Made by a program: the position numbers and the translations under genes | The notes under the pieces: generated by a model | The model's input: only the letters and a program-made list of their open reading frames with translations | What the model was told of the DNA's origin: nothing | Databases searched by the model: none | DNA from: DASSSY01 sp035708205 | GTDB taxonomy: Bacteria > Bacteroidota > Bacteroidia > Chitinophagales > Chitinophagaceae | DNA: 34,060 nt | Reading direction: 5' to 3' | Assembly: GCA_035708205.1 (NCBI GenBank) | Contig: DASSSY010000005.1 | Location: 1 to 34,060 of the forward strand | In this document: positions 25,262 to 33,381 of the stretch, piece after piece | Position numbering within the stretch: the first letter of the stretch is position 1 | Layout: each line of letters starts with the position of its first letter

Positions 25262-25408
25262 TCGGAAAAACCAGGTCTTCTGCCTGCAAGTCCCTAAGCC
25301 AAGCGCCCGATAAATGTTTCAGAACAAAAGCGGGATTAGCTGTTTTTTATCTTTTAAAGAACAATACTCTTATACAAAATCCTCTTTTGCATAAAAGCAA
25401 AACTCAAA

Positions 25409-25714
25409 TTAAGCTTTGATTTCCACCTCTACGCCACTGGGCAAATCCAATTTAGACAAAGCATCAACGGTACGGGATGACGATGTATAAATATCCAAAA
25501 GGCGCTTATGCGTACTCATTTCAAACTGTTCGCGTGCTTTCTTGTTAACGTGCGGGGAACGCAGCACGGTGTAAATCTTTTTATCCGTTGGCAAGGGAAT
25601 TGGACCGGTAACCACCGCGCCGGTATTCCTTACTGTCTTGACGATCTTTTCGGCAGACTTATCCACTAAATTATGATCGTAAGATTTTAGCTTAATGCGA
25701 ATACGCTGTGACAT
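25409..25714 (-). CDS. rpsJ: 30S ribosomal protein S10
   Basis: The 101-aa protein has RIRIKLKSYDHNLVDKSAEK, GPIPLPTDKKIYTVLRSPHV and the conserved REQFEMSTHKRLLDI. S10 belongs to the small-subunit head and also binds NusB in antitermination. It is the first gene of the cluster, 35 nt downstream of a consensus promoter. The usual upstream neighbours rpsL, rpsG and fusA are absent. Confidence 0.98.
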   Translation of the reverse strand: MSQRIRIKLKSYDHNLVDKSAEKIVKTVRNTGAVVTGPIPLPTDKKIYTVLRSPHVNKKAREQFEMSTHKRLLDIYTSSSRTVDALSKLDLPSGVEVEIKA

Positions 25715-25748
25715 ATCAAAAAACTTCCTTGTTATTTTTTTAGGACTG

Positions 25749-25779
25749 CAAAGGTAATACTATGTTTTAAACTACCAAA
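25749..25779 (-). promoter_or_regulatory. Promoter of the S10-spc ribosomal cluster
   Basis: On the minus strand TTTG (25776-25779) is followed by 19 nt and TACCTTTG (25749-25756). This exactly fits the Bacteroidota housekeeping promoter (-33 TTTG, -7 TAnnTTTG). The -7 box ends 34 nt before the rpsJ ATG, implying a 5' leader of about 25-30 nt, too short for an E. coli-type S10 leader. Confidence 0.85.
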
Positions 25780-25858
25780 TTTTTTACAGAAATATTTTTG
25801 AAAAGTGTATGATTACGGCCGAAGAACGCCGGCTGTAAAGCCCTGGCTCGTAAAAATA

Positions 25859-25884
25859 AGGCATTCGATACCTGTCAAATGCCT
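25859..25884 (-). terminator. Probable terminator after the DUF4870 gene
   Basis: AGGCATT (25859-25865) pairs with AATGCCT (25878-25884) around a 12-nt loop. On the minus strand it is followed by TATTTTTA. It lies about 52 nt after the DUF4870 stop and upstream of the rpsJ promoter, so it would insulate the ribosomal cluster. Confidence 0.6.
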
Positions 25885-25936
25885 AACGCTGGCATGCGCT
25901 TCACGTCATACCCCTTAAAATCGGCGCTTTATCTTA

Positions 25937-26308
25937 TTATTTAATCAACCGGATACAAAACGGATAACGGTAATTTTTGCCTTCGGAGGCCTTTATAGTG
26001 GCCACAACCACCAGGACCAGATCGATAATGGACAACAGCCCGATCAGAAAAACACCGATAACCACTAACATCAAGATAAAGCAAACAATATAGGCGATCA
26101 GCATGGTGATCTGGAAGTTGAGCGACTCCTTAGCATGATTGGCCACAAATTCGGAATCATCCTTTTTAATTAAATAAATAATTATGGGACCTATAAATGA
26201 ACTCACAATTGTAATAATATGCGCCAACAATCCCAAGGTTTTTTCCTCGCCGCTGGGCGGCGTTAAAGGCGTGCTGTCTTCGCCCAAAATTGTACTTGCC
26301 TGATCCAT
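25937..26308 (-). CDS. DUF4870-family small membrane protein
   Basis: The 123-aa product has three hydrophobic segments: LGLLAHIITIVSSFIGPIII, then ITMLIAYIVCFILMLVVIGV and LIGLLSIIDLVLVVVATIKA. The VANHAKESLNFQ motif between the first two and the C-terminal GKNYRYPFCIRLI are characteristic of DUF4870 (Tic20-like) proteins. The function is unknown. I chose the ATG at 26308; a TTG three codons earlier is in frame. It is divergent from rmuC and followed by a terminator before the ribosomal promoter. Confidence 0.85.
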   Translation of the reverse strand: MDQASTILGEDSTPLTPPSGEEKTLGLLAHIITIVSSFIGPIIIYLIKKDDSEFVANHAKESLNFQITMLIAYIVCFILMLVVIGVFLIGLLSIIDLVLVVVATIKASEGKNYRYPFCIRLIK

Positions 26309-26411
26309 AATTGACAATTATTTTTGTGAAGATAGAAAATTTCATTTCATACCTTTTGTTTTTTGACAAAATTTTACTTAAAATGCTTTATTTCATCTTT
26401 ACATTTTACAT

Positions 26412-27914
26412 ATGACCTCTTTTTATCTACTTATCATTATTATTACCGCCTTTTTCGCGGCCTTGCTCACCTGGCTGCTGTCTGCGCTAAAAAACCGGAC
26501 CCGGCAATCGGTATATCAAGAAAAGCTTGGTAAGGCTGAAAAAGAAACCGGTATTCTCCGTTCAACAATTGAAATGCTACGACAGGAACAAGCAGGACAT
26601 CAAAGGCAACAGCAGGAAGATATCGCGCAATTGCAGGAAAAGCTCGACCAGAATGAGCAACAGCGTCTCAATATGGAAAAGGAGAATGCCCGGCTGTTAG
26701 CCGATCAACGGAACCTTTCCGAACGGCTGCAACAGGAACTAACGCAAAGCAAGGCACTTATGGCCGGCCTTGAGCAGCAAAAGGCCCTTCAACAAGGCAC
26801 CGATCAGGAAAAGCACAGCCTCCACATTAAAAACCAATTGCTGGAAGAAAAGCTAGCGCAGCAAAAAGCCGAGGTCACCGCGTTGCAAAAGCAATTCCAA
26901 AACCAGTTCGAGAACCTGGCCAACCGTATCTTCGAACAAAAATCAGAAAGCTTCAAAACGCTGAATAAGGAAAGCCTGAAACCGCTATTGGAGCCCCTTA
27001 ACAAAAACCTGTCCGAATTCAGATCCCGCATTGAGGAAGTGTATATTAAAGAAGCCAAAGAACGCTTTTCTTTAGCCGAAAAAGTCAAAGAGCTGGCAGA
27101 GCTCAACAAAACCATCAGCGCCGAGGCCCATAACCTGACCGCCGCCTTAAAAGGCGAAACCAAAACACAGGGACGCTGGGGAGAAATGATTCTGGAAAGC
27201 ATCCTGGAAAAATCAGGCTTAACCAAAGGACGGGAATATTTTATGGAATACCAGCTGGAGGATGAAGCGGGAAAAGCCCTCCGCTCAACCTGTTCGGGAA
27301 AGAAAATGCGCCCCGACGCTTTGGTAAAATGCCCAGGCAACCGCAGCGTCATTATCGACGCCAAAGTGTCGCTCAACGCTTACAGCCGCTATGTGGCCGC
27401 CACCGACGAGGCCACCCGCCGGCAGGAACTGTCCCGGCATATTGCCGCCATCAGGAACCACATTATAGCGCTAAGCCAAAAAGGTTATGACGATTACGTC
27501 TTTTCTCTTGATTTTGTGATGATGTTCCTCCCGGGTGAAGCGGCATACCTGGCAGCTGTTCAGGCGGATCCGGACTTATGGAATTTCGCCTATGATAAGC
27601 GGGTGCTCCTGCTCAGCCCCTCCAATTTAATCACGGCTTTGCGGCTTGTCTCGGACTTATGGAAAAGGGAATACCAGAACCAGAACACCCAACAAATTGC
27701 CGAGCTGGGCGGCCGGATCTTTGATAAGATCGCCGGCTTCATGGAAGGCTTCGAATCTGTTGGCGATTATCTTGATAAAGCGCAGGAACGCTTTACAAAA
27801 GCCCGCAAGCAGTTGCACAGCGGCAAAGACAACCTCCTTCGCCAGGCTGAAAAATTAAAAGAGCTCGGCGTGAAAACAAAAAAAGAATTGAAGTCCAGGC
27901 AGCAAGAAGAATAG
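26412..27914 (+). CDS. rmuC: DNA recombination protein RmuC
   Basis: RmuC-family proteins limit inverted-repeat rearrangements and have a PD-(D/E)XK-like nuclease fold. The 500-aa product has an N-terminal membrane helix (residues about 3-25), a long Gln/Glu-rich coiled coil (about 30-180) and the RmuC domain (about 190-480). The domain contains TQGRWGEMILESILEKSGL, the catalytic-like RPDALVKCPGNRSVIIDAKV and FVMMFLPGEAAYLAAVQADP. The ATG at 26412 fits the membrane anchor. It is monocistronic; a 227-nt gap without recognisable genes follows. Confidence 0.94.
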   Translation: MTSFYLLIIIITAFFAALLTWLLSALKNRTRQSVYQEKLGKAEKETGILRSTIEMLRQEQAGHQRQQQEDIAQLQEKLDQNEQQRLNMEKENARLLADQRNLSERLQQELTQSKALMAGLEQQKALQQGTDQEKHSLHIKNQLLEEKLAQQKAEVTALQKQFQNQFENLANRIFEQKSESFKTLNKESLKPLLEPLNKNLSEFRSRIEEVYIKEAKERFSLAEKVKELAELNKTISAEAHNLTAALKGETKTQGRWGEMILESILEKSGLTKGREYFMEYQLEDEAGKALRSTCSGKKMRPDALVKCPGNRSVIIDAKVSLNAYSRYVAATDEATRRQELSRHIAAIRNHIIALSQKGYDDYVFSLDFVMMFLPGEAAYLAAVQADPDLWNFAYDKRVLLLSPSNLITALRLVSDLWKREYQNQNTQQIAELGGRIFDKIAGFMEGFESVGDYLDKAQERFTKARKQLHSGKDNLLRQAEKLKELGVKTKKELKSRQQEE

Positions 27915-28141
27915 TCGTCAAAATTCACTTCCTCAATATATTCTCTGTACTACGGCCCTATCGCCCGGAAGATAATTTAACGCGGCATCATATCAAGCCA
28001 ATACCGGGAAAGGACAACCACTTCCATACAAAAACAAACTTTGAATGCCTTGCTCATTATTTTTAATAAGCCCGGGCAACCTTTTCTACACAACCCGCAT
28101 TTAAATTAGGGTAAGCAATAAGAAACCGCCGATTGCACCAA

Positions 28142-28681
28142 ATGACCGATCAAGAATTAATATGCGCCTGCAGGGAGAAAAATGCGTTTGCGCAAAAGCT
28201 GTTATTTGAGCGTTATTGGCGAAAGATTTTTATGGTGTGCATCAGGTATATTCAACAACAGGAAGCCGCGGAAGAAATATTATCGGATACTTTTTTAAAG
28301 GCCTTTCAAAATGCCGAAAAATTCCAATACAGAGGAGAAGGCGCATTGCAGGCATGGCTGTCCCGCATTGCCGTTAATGAATGCCTGATGTTCTTGAGAA
28401 AAGGAAACAAAATGCGGTTTACGGGTATTCAGTTAAATGATCTTGAAGGGGTGGAAGAGCCTGCCTCTGAAATTATCCAAAAGATAACCGGTAAAGAACT
28501 GATCGGACTGATCCATACGCTGCCGCCGGGATACAAAGCGGTCTTTAACCTTCACCTTATGGAAGGTTTCAGCCATAAAGAAATAGCAAATATGCTGAAC
28601 ATCAGCGAAAGCACATCCAAGAGCCAGCTAAGAAAAGCAAGGCTGCTGTTGCAACAAAAAATAAAAGATCATGGATTATAG
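28142..28681 (+). CDS. ECF-type RNA polymerase sigma factor
   Basis: The 179-aa protein has sigma region 2 (about residues 15-85: LLFERYWRKIFMVCIRYIQ, EILSDTFLKAFQN, LQAWLSRIAVNECLMFLRK) and region 4 (about 120-172: LPPGYKAVFNLHLMEGFSHK, then EIANMLNISESTSKSQLRKA). I chose the ATG at 28142; a TTG three codons upstream is the only earlier start. It overlaps the next gene by 11 nt, and the third gene follows 24 nt after that, so the three form an operon. The regulon is unknown; ECF factors often control their own operon, but no promoter motif could be assigned here. Confidence 0.93.
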   Translation: MTDQELICACREKNAFAQKLLFERYWRKIFMVCIRYIQQQEAAEEILSDTFLKAFQNAEKFQYRGEGALQAWLSRIAVNECLMFLRKGNKMRFTGIQLNDLEGVEEPASEIIQKITGKELIGLIHTLPPGYKAVFNLHLMEGFSHKEIANMLNISESTSKSQLRKARLLLQQKIKDHGL

Positions 28682-29357
28682 AGATTGGGAGCAAAAGATA
28701 AAAGAGAAACTGGATACCTCTTCGCCGGAAGAAGCCGGCTTTTCAGTCAGCTCTAAAGACATCTGGAAGCAGATTTCGGCAGGGAGCAAACCGCAAAAAC
28801 GCAGCCTGTTCCTGTTTCGTCCTGTTGTCAGCCATATTGCTGCTGCGTTTCTGGGTATTCTGATGTCAACGCTGGCATATCTTCTGTTGTTTCAAAATCC
28901 AAAGCCGCAAAAAGTGGCTACCGTAGCGGCAACCGGCCAGGAGGAACCACTAAAAATACATGAAAGGCAAAACCATAATGCAGGAGAGCATCGCCCACCG
29001 GCAAGGAAAGTATTATCGTCAGGCTTAAATAAGGCGAAGACTAACTTTCCACAAGCTATAGTTGCCCACAAGCCCCATGATTTAAATAATAAGAGACCAG
29101 GAACAAAAATAAAACCGGAAATTATAAAGGACACGGTCCATGAATATGCCACTGCAAGCCCTAGCCAGCGGCAACCACAAGATGCGACATCACCTAAAGT
29201 AGTTTACTGGAGTGACATTGAGAATAACTATAAGCATAAAAGCGAACCCAAATACTGGGCAACCCTTGTGCACAAGATAGATAAACGCCTTGAGAAAGAT
29301 AAAAAGTCGAACAACGCCATGGCACCGGCTGTTGCATGGATACAAACATTTAAATAA
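28671..29357 (+). CDS. Single-pass membrane protein, candidate anti-sigma factor
   Basis: No family was recognised. The 228-aa protein has a short cytoplasmic N-terminus (about residues 1-47, starting MDYRDWEQKIKEKLD), one membrane helix (about 50-72, IAAAFLGILMSTLAYLLLF) and a basic, Pro/Lys-rich periplasmic part. It overlaps the sigma gene by 11 nt, the classic position and topology of an anti-sigma factor. The HxxxCxxC motif of zinc-binding anti-sigma domains is missing, so the sigma-binding role rests on context only. The C-terminal segment YWATLVHKIDKRLEKDKK is predicted helical and may contact the next gene's product. Confidence 0.7.
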   Translation: MDYRDWEQKIKEKLDTSSPEEAGFSVSSKDIWKQISAGSKPQKRSLFLFRPVVSHIAAAFLGILMSTLAYLLLFQNPKPQKVATVAATGQEEPLKIHERQNHNAGEHRPPARKVLSSGLNKAKTNFPQAIVAHKPHDLNNKRPGTKIKPEIIKDTVHEYATASPSQRQPQDATSPKVVYWSDIENNYKHKSEPKYWATLVHKIDKRLEKDKKSNNAMAPAVAWIQTFK

Positions 29358-29381
29358 ATTATTCATAATAAAAGACTAACA

Positions 29382-30527
29382 ATGAAACTAAATATCACTA
29401 TTTTCCTGTTGGCAGCCGCTACTCTCTTTCTGCCGGGAAAATCAATGGCACAGAGCCCTACGCCCAATTTCCATTTAGACAGTAAACAGGAACGATACAC
29501 GGTTTCCGCCGATTTAGATAATGGCGGAAAGCTCATCATACATTTTGCCAAAGCCGGGGACTGGCAAAATGAACTAACGGAAATAACCGGTATGGCCGCC
29601 CGTCAATACCGGTACCTGGCTGATTCTTTCAAAGACCCCATCAGTCAGAAGAACCTGTTTTTGAAGATACCGAAAGACAGGGATTTAATTACCTTGCAAT
29701 ATTCGGAGAACGGGCAGGCTCCCGCTCACCAAATGGTTTACAAAAGCGGACAACATTTTGTCTTGAAAACAACCATGGACACAATTATTATATTGAAGGA
29801 CGGTGGTAAATACAAGGACCCTATCTATCTGTCGAACGATTCTGCCCAATACATCCGTCAGGTACAATACACCTATATCCTGAAAGACATAAGCGATATA
29901 GAAAATATTGCCGCAGCACCTGGAAAATTAAACTTGATCAATCACCGGGTTGATTCCGTATTACAAAACGGCCCCATAAAAAAAGACGTAGAAAAGCGGC
30001 TAACCATCACTTTCAATGGTCAAAACGACAGCAACGACATCAAAGTAAAACCCACTTATTCCCCATGGGAGCATTATGTATTTACCATGCCTGTCGGCAT
30101 CGAAATACTCAATGGCAACTTAGGCGCTTCTTACGATGTAGGGTATGGCTATGTTAATGAGCCGGATAGCAGGAGCAGTTTTTTCGCTACCTTTAATCTC
30201 TCAGGATTCCTGCTGCCGGCCTCTACACTGAATTTCCACAATTTCTATGGCGGTATTGGCATAGAATTGGGAACGGCTGACGTTAGTACAGGAACCTTAA
30301 TGAAGAAATACAGCATCGGCCTGGGATACTTTATGGGGAAGAATAAAAATAGCGGCAATGAGACCATATTGCCTAATATGTACCGACTATACATTAATTT
30401 CCCGATTACTAAAAGCTTAAACATCGGCATGGATGCCATGAGCGATTTTAAGCTTAAAGCCTCAAAAAGGCATCCGGAGGAAACACATGGATTATTTGGC
30501 TTATACCTGAAATACAGCATTCTGTAA
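29382..30527 (+). CDS. Exported protein, probable outer-membrane beta-barrel, third gene of the sigma operon
   Basis: No family was recognised with confidence. The 381-aa product has a signal peptide (residues 1-23, FLLAAATLFLPGKSMAQ). An N-terminal region of about 200 residues is mixed and probably periplasmic. The C-terminal half has alternating hydrophobic/polar strands with many Gly and aromatic residues (GASYDVGYGYV, FYGGIGIELGTADV, YSIGLGYFMG, YRLYINFPITKSLNIGMD). It ends LFGLYLKYSIL, an aromatic-rich terminal strand like an outer-membrane barrel. It lies 24 nt after the membrane protein gene. A surface sensor or effector of the sigma circuit is an inference from context. Confidence 0.65.
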   Translation: MKLNITIFLLAAATLFLPGKSMAQSPTPNFHLDSKQERYTVSADLDNGGKLIIHFAKAGDWQNELTEITGMAARQYRYLADSFKDPISQKNLFLKIPKDRDLITLQYSENGQAPAHQMVYKSGQHFVLKTTMDTIIILKDGGKYKDPIYLSNDSAQYIRQVQYTYILKDISDIENIAAAPGKLNLINHRVDSVLQNGPIKKDVEKRLTITFNGQNDSNDIKVKPTYSPWEHYVFTMPVGIEILNGNLGASYDVGYGYVNEPDSRSSFFATFNLSGFLLPASTLNFHNFYGGIGIELGTADVSTGTLMKKYSIGLGYFMGKNKNSGNETILPNMYRLYINFPITKSLNIGMDAMSDFKLKASKRHPEETHGLFGLYLKYSIL

Positions 30528-30605
30528 AATCATCTGATAAGCTTAAATGACAATGGATTTGGCCTTAATCGTCTTGAATAATGAACGCCAGTTTGCCGGC
30601 AATAT

Positions 30606-31553
30606 TTACACCTTTTCCGAAAGGGCATCCGAAGGATAGCGGGAAAACCCCACGGGAAAAGATTTCAGGTAATCGCGATTGATAAAATAAACGCCACCCA
30701 TAGTAGCGGCAAAAGCCAATGCGGTCACCCAGGTAATCCTTTCATGCAACCAAAAATGCCCGATAACGATGGCGATAAAAGGATTGAGATAAGTATAAAC
30801 GGACACCACACCCACCGGCAATTTACGGACTGCATACACATAGCACAAATAAGTTATCAGCGAACCGAAAACAACTAAATAACCTAATGCCCAGACACTT
30901 TCCGGCAAAACCGAAGATAAGGATGCCGGAGCATCCCAAAAATATGAGGCAACCAGCAACACTGCTCCCCCGCTGCACATCTGTATGGCAATATTAACTA
31001 AGCTGTCACCTGTTTGCGTATTATACTTTTTGATGTACATAGTGCCCAATGTCCAGCATAAAGATGCGCCAAACACCGCTAAAATGCCTAATAGATAATC
31101 CCGGTTGCCAAGATCTTTAAGGTTATCCCGGAAGATAAGCGCCACACCAACGCCTCCTAATATGACACCCAGCAAAGTTTTCGGACTCATCATGCGCTTC
31201 CCCGTTCCGCTGACAAGATTAATCAGTACCACATACACAGGCATCACCGATAGAATAAGGGCTGCCAGCCCGCCGGGAATATATTTTTCAGCCCAGTTAA
31301 TCGTACCGTTACTACAGGCAAACATGAGAATACCCGGAAAGGCCTGCCGCAATATATGTCTTGCGCTGAGCTCTACCCTACGCTTTAAAAACAAGAGCAG
31401 GTATATCCAAAGACAAATTCCGGCAGAACAATGACGTAACCCGGCAAATAACAATGGCGGGAGACCCAATGCGCCAATGGTCATGGCAGGATATGTCGTT
31501 CCCCAAACAACACAAACCACCGCGAGGGCCATATAAGCTTTTCTGTCGTTCAT
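30606..31553 (-). CDS. EamA/DMT-family transporter
   Basis: The 315-aa protein has about ten hydrophobic helices in two EamA repeats. The first begins ALAVVCVVWGTTYPAMTIG, with LFAGLRHCSAGICLWIYLLL; the second includes GILAVFGASLCWTLGTMYIK and VVFGSLITYLCYVYAVRKLP. The motif YTYLNPFIAIVIGHFWLHE before the last helices is typical of drug/metabolite exporters. The substrate cannot be told. It converges with the sigma operon, with a 78-nt gap that shows no clear terminator. Confidence 0.9.
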   Translation of the reverse strand: MNDRKAYMALAVVCVVWGTTYPAMTIGALGLPPLLFAGLRHCSAGICLWIYLLLFLKRRVELSARHILRQAFPGILMFACSNGTINWAEKYIPGGLAALILSVMPVYVVLINLVSGTGKRMMSPKTLLGVILGGVGVALIFRDNLKDLGNRDYLLGILAVFGASLCWTLGTMYIKKYNTQTGDSLVNIAIQMCSGGAVLLVASYFWDAPASLSSVLPESVWALGYLVVFGSLITYLCYVYAVRKLPVGVVSVYTYLNPFIAIVIGHFWLHERITWVTALAFAATMGGVYFINRDYLKSFPVGFSRYPSDALSEKV

Positions 31554-31602
31554 AAAATCAGTGCCTGTATTTATTGTACGAATTTCAGTTTTAAATGTCT
31601 TG

Positions 31603-31665
31603 TTATATCAAGTTTCCTGAGCACAAAAGCCCCAGAACCGAAAATGCCAATAAAGCTTTTTTCAT
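31603..31665 (-). CDS. Possible 20-aa signal-peptide-like mini-ORF
   Basis: An ATG at 31665 opens a 20-codon frame MKKALLAFSVLGLLCSGNLI ending in TAA. It resembles a bare signal peptide, with no lipobox around its Cys. It lies in the divergent gap between the transporter and the FAD oxidoreductase. It may be a relic of a deleted exported protein, a small membrane peptide, or chance. Confidence 0.25.
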   Translation of the reverse strand: MKKALLAFSVLGLLCSGNLI

Positions 31666-31816
31666 AGAAGTCGTTTTTGGGTGATCATTCTAAAGCAACA
31701 AATATACATAAACATGTCAAAGGAATGCAAATTATCCCATGCCCGGGTAATACTGTGATACAGATATTCAACCACCAGATTCTGAATGAAGAAAACAAAA
31801 CCTTTATCTTTACCAC

Positions 31817-32941
31817 ATGAATTTCTCCTACTGGGAACAACAAAGCTTTTTCCGGTACGATGCATTGGTTATCGGCAGTGGCATCGTGGGGCTGAGCGCG
31901 GCCTATTACCTGAAAATAAAATATCCCGACTGGAAAATAGCGGTCCTGGAACGGGGAATGTTGCCTTCGGGAGCAAGTACCAGAAACGCGGGATTTGCCT
32001 GCTTTGGCAGTATTTCCGAACTGATTGAGCAGGAAAAAGCCGCAGGAACGGACGGCTTGCTTCATTTGATAGAACGCCGATGGAAAGGACTGCTCCGCCT
32101 GCGCGAGCTGCTGGGTGACCAGACTATTGGCTTCCGGAACCTGGGAGGGTATGAGCTTTTCGATAACGACTCAGCCGTTTTGGAAAAGGAGTGCAGGGAA
32201 AAGATCCGTTATTACAATCTGCTGATCCAATCCATTGTATCCCAACAAGAAGTTTTCTCGGTAAATAACCGGAAGATCAACACTTTCGGCTTTCAAAACG
32301 TGCATGCGCTTATCGAAAATAAGCTGGAAGGTCAGATCGATACCGGCAAAATGATGTTTGCCCTGATGCAAAAAGCACTTATGACCGGAGTATTACTATT
32401 TAATAATTGTACCGTAAACCGAGTAGAACCTGTCCCACAAGAGAACCGTGTGTATTGCACCTTTGGAAACATACAGGCCCGGCATCTGCTCCTGGCCACC
32501 AATGCCTTCACCAAAAGCCTGGTACCGGAGTTGGACGTTGTCCCCGGCCGGGGGCAGGTCCTGATAACCGAGCCTATTCCAGATCTGAAACCTAAAGGCA
32601 CCTTCCACTATGACAAAGGCTTTTACTATTTTCGGAATATCCATGACAGGATACTGATCGGCGGCGGTCGTAACCTGGCTTTTGAGGAAGAAGCCACTAC
32701 GCAGTTCGGCCTGACCGATACCATTCAACAGCGCCTGGAACAACTGCTCCGGGAAATTATCCTGCCGGGCATCCCCTTTTGCATAGCTCAACGCTGGAGC
32801 GGCATTATGGCCTTCGGCAAAGAGATCACACCAATTATCCAACAGCTGCAACCGGGTATCTATTGCGCCGTGCGCGGCAGCGGCATGGGTATTGCCATGG
32901 GCGCTCAAACGGGTTATGATTTGGCAAAAATGGTGGGGTAA
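31817..32941 (+). CDS. FAD-dependent amine/D-amino acid oxidoreductase (DAO family)
   Basis: The 374-aa protein has an N-terminal FAD-binding Rossmann motif, ALVIGSGIVGLSAAYYL (G20-x-G22-xx-G25), and the following acidic strand end VLERG. The DAO-type segment GASTRNAGFACFGS comes next. The C-terminal part has LLATNAFTKSLVPELDVVPG, RGQVLITEPI, then RILIGGGRN and RWSGIMAFGKEITPII. This pattern fits glycine oxidase/DadA-like enzymes that oxidise secondary or primary amino acids. The substrate is not determinable. The protein looks complete, and its last 28 nt overlap the convergent membrane-protein remnant. Confidence 0.9.
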   Translation: MNFSYWEQQSFFRYDALVIGSGIVGLSAAYYLKIKYPDWKIAVLERGMLPSGASTRNAGFACFGSISELIEQEKAAGTDGLLHLIERRWKGLLRLRELLGDQTIGFRNLGGYELFDNDSAVLEKECREKIRYYNLLIQSIVSQQEVFSVNNRKINTFGFQNVHALIENKLEGQIDTGKMMFALMQKALMTGVLLFNNCTVNRVEPVPQENRVYCTFGNIQARHLLLATNAFTKSLVPELDVVPGRGQVLITEPIPDLKPKGTFHYDKGFYYFRNIHDRILIGGGRNLAFEEEATTQFGLTDTIQQRLEQLLREIILPGIPFCIAQRWSGIMAFGKEITPIIQQLQPGIYCAVRGSGMGIAMGAQTGYDLAKMVG

Positions 32942-33381
32942 AGGATTTTTAGTACTATAACCCTATTCAGGAATCTTTTTTGTTTCTTTTTGGCGCTTTG
33001 TGCGTTTGATAATATAGACAAGCATAAAACCGCTATGGGCAGGCTGGGCATCAAAATTGCCCCTGATATCATTTTCCCGGCAAAATCCATCCGGCAACCA
33101 AAGTTCAACACTCCAAATAATGCCATAAGTACGAAGAAATTCCGAACAAAGTGTTGTGACGGGTATTTTGGATGGATATTTTTCTGAATCTCCATGGCAT
33201 CTTCAAAATCATTTTCAGCCGACTTGTTTCGGTTTCTCATTTCATTCCTTACGTTCAAAAACGAGATCATCAGCGCTACAATAATTTCCAAAATTTACGG
33301 CACGAAGATAAGGACGCGCAAACCCATAAGGCTGAAAACCAAAATCTCGTCCCGGGTTCCTGATAAAAGCGCCAAAAGCAT
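32914..33381 (-). pseudogene. Small membrane protein gene, probably interrupted by an in-frame stop
   Basis: From an ATG at 33381 the frame reads 28 residues (MLLALLSGTRDEILVFSLMG then LRVLIFVP), meets TAA at 33295-33297, and resumes at once as ILEIIVALMISFLNVRNEM. It continues for 124 further residues to a stop at 32914. The hydrophobic helix is continuous across the stop, and two more helices follow (FFVLMALFGVLNFGC and AILMPSLPIAVLCLSIL). No family was recognised. The downstream part could also be a shorter intact gene from the TTG at 33291. It converges with and overlaps the FAD oxidoreductase by 28 nt. Confidence 0.45.

Noticed and set aside
26804..27376. 190-codon minus-strand frame opposite rmuC
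   Set aside because: It is antisense to a well-supported RmuC coding region and Ser/Leu-rich as expected for a shadow of a Glu/Gln/Lys-rich coiled coil.
27915..28141. Possible promoter (TTTG ... TATTTTTA) before the sigma operon
   Set aside because: The spacing between the boxes is only about 14 nt, too short for the 19-21 nt of Bacteroidota promoters.
31806..31813. TATCTTTA as a -7 box for the FAD oxidoreductase
   Set aside because: It ends only 3 nt before the ATG, so transcription would start inside the coding region; no -33 TTTG is found at the right distance.
31685..32065. 126-codon minus-strand frame upstream of and overlapping the FAD oxidoreductase
   Set aside because: It overlaps the FAD-binding region of a clear gene and has no membrane, signal or domain pattern.
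32396..32908. 170-codon minus-strand frame opposite the FAD oxidoreductase
   Set aside because: The sense strand carries the GxGxxG motif and DAO family segments; the antisense frame has no recognisable domain.
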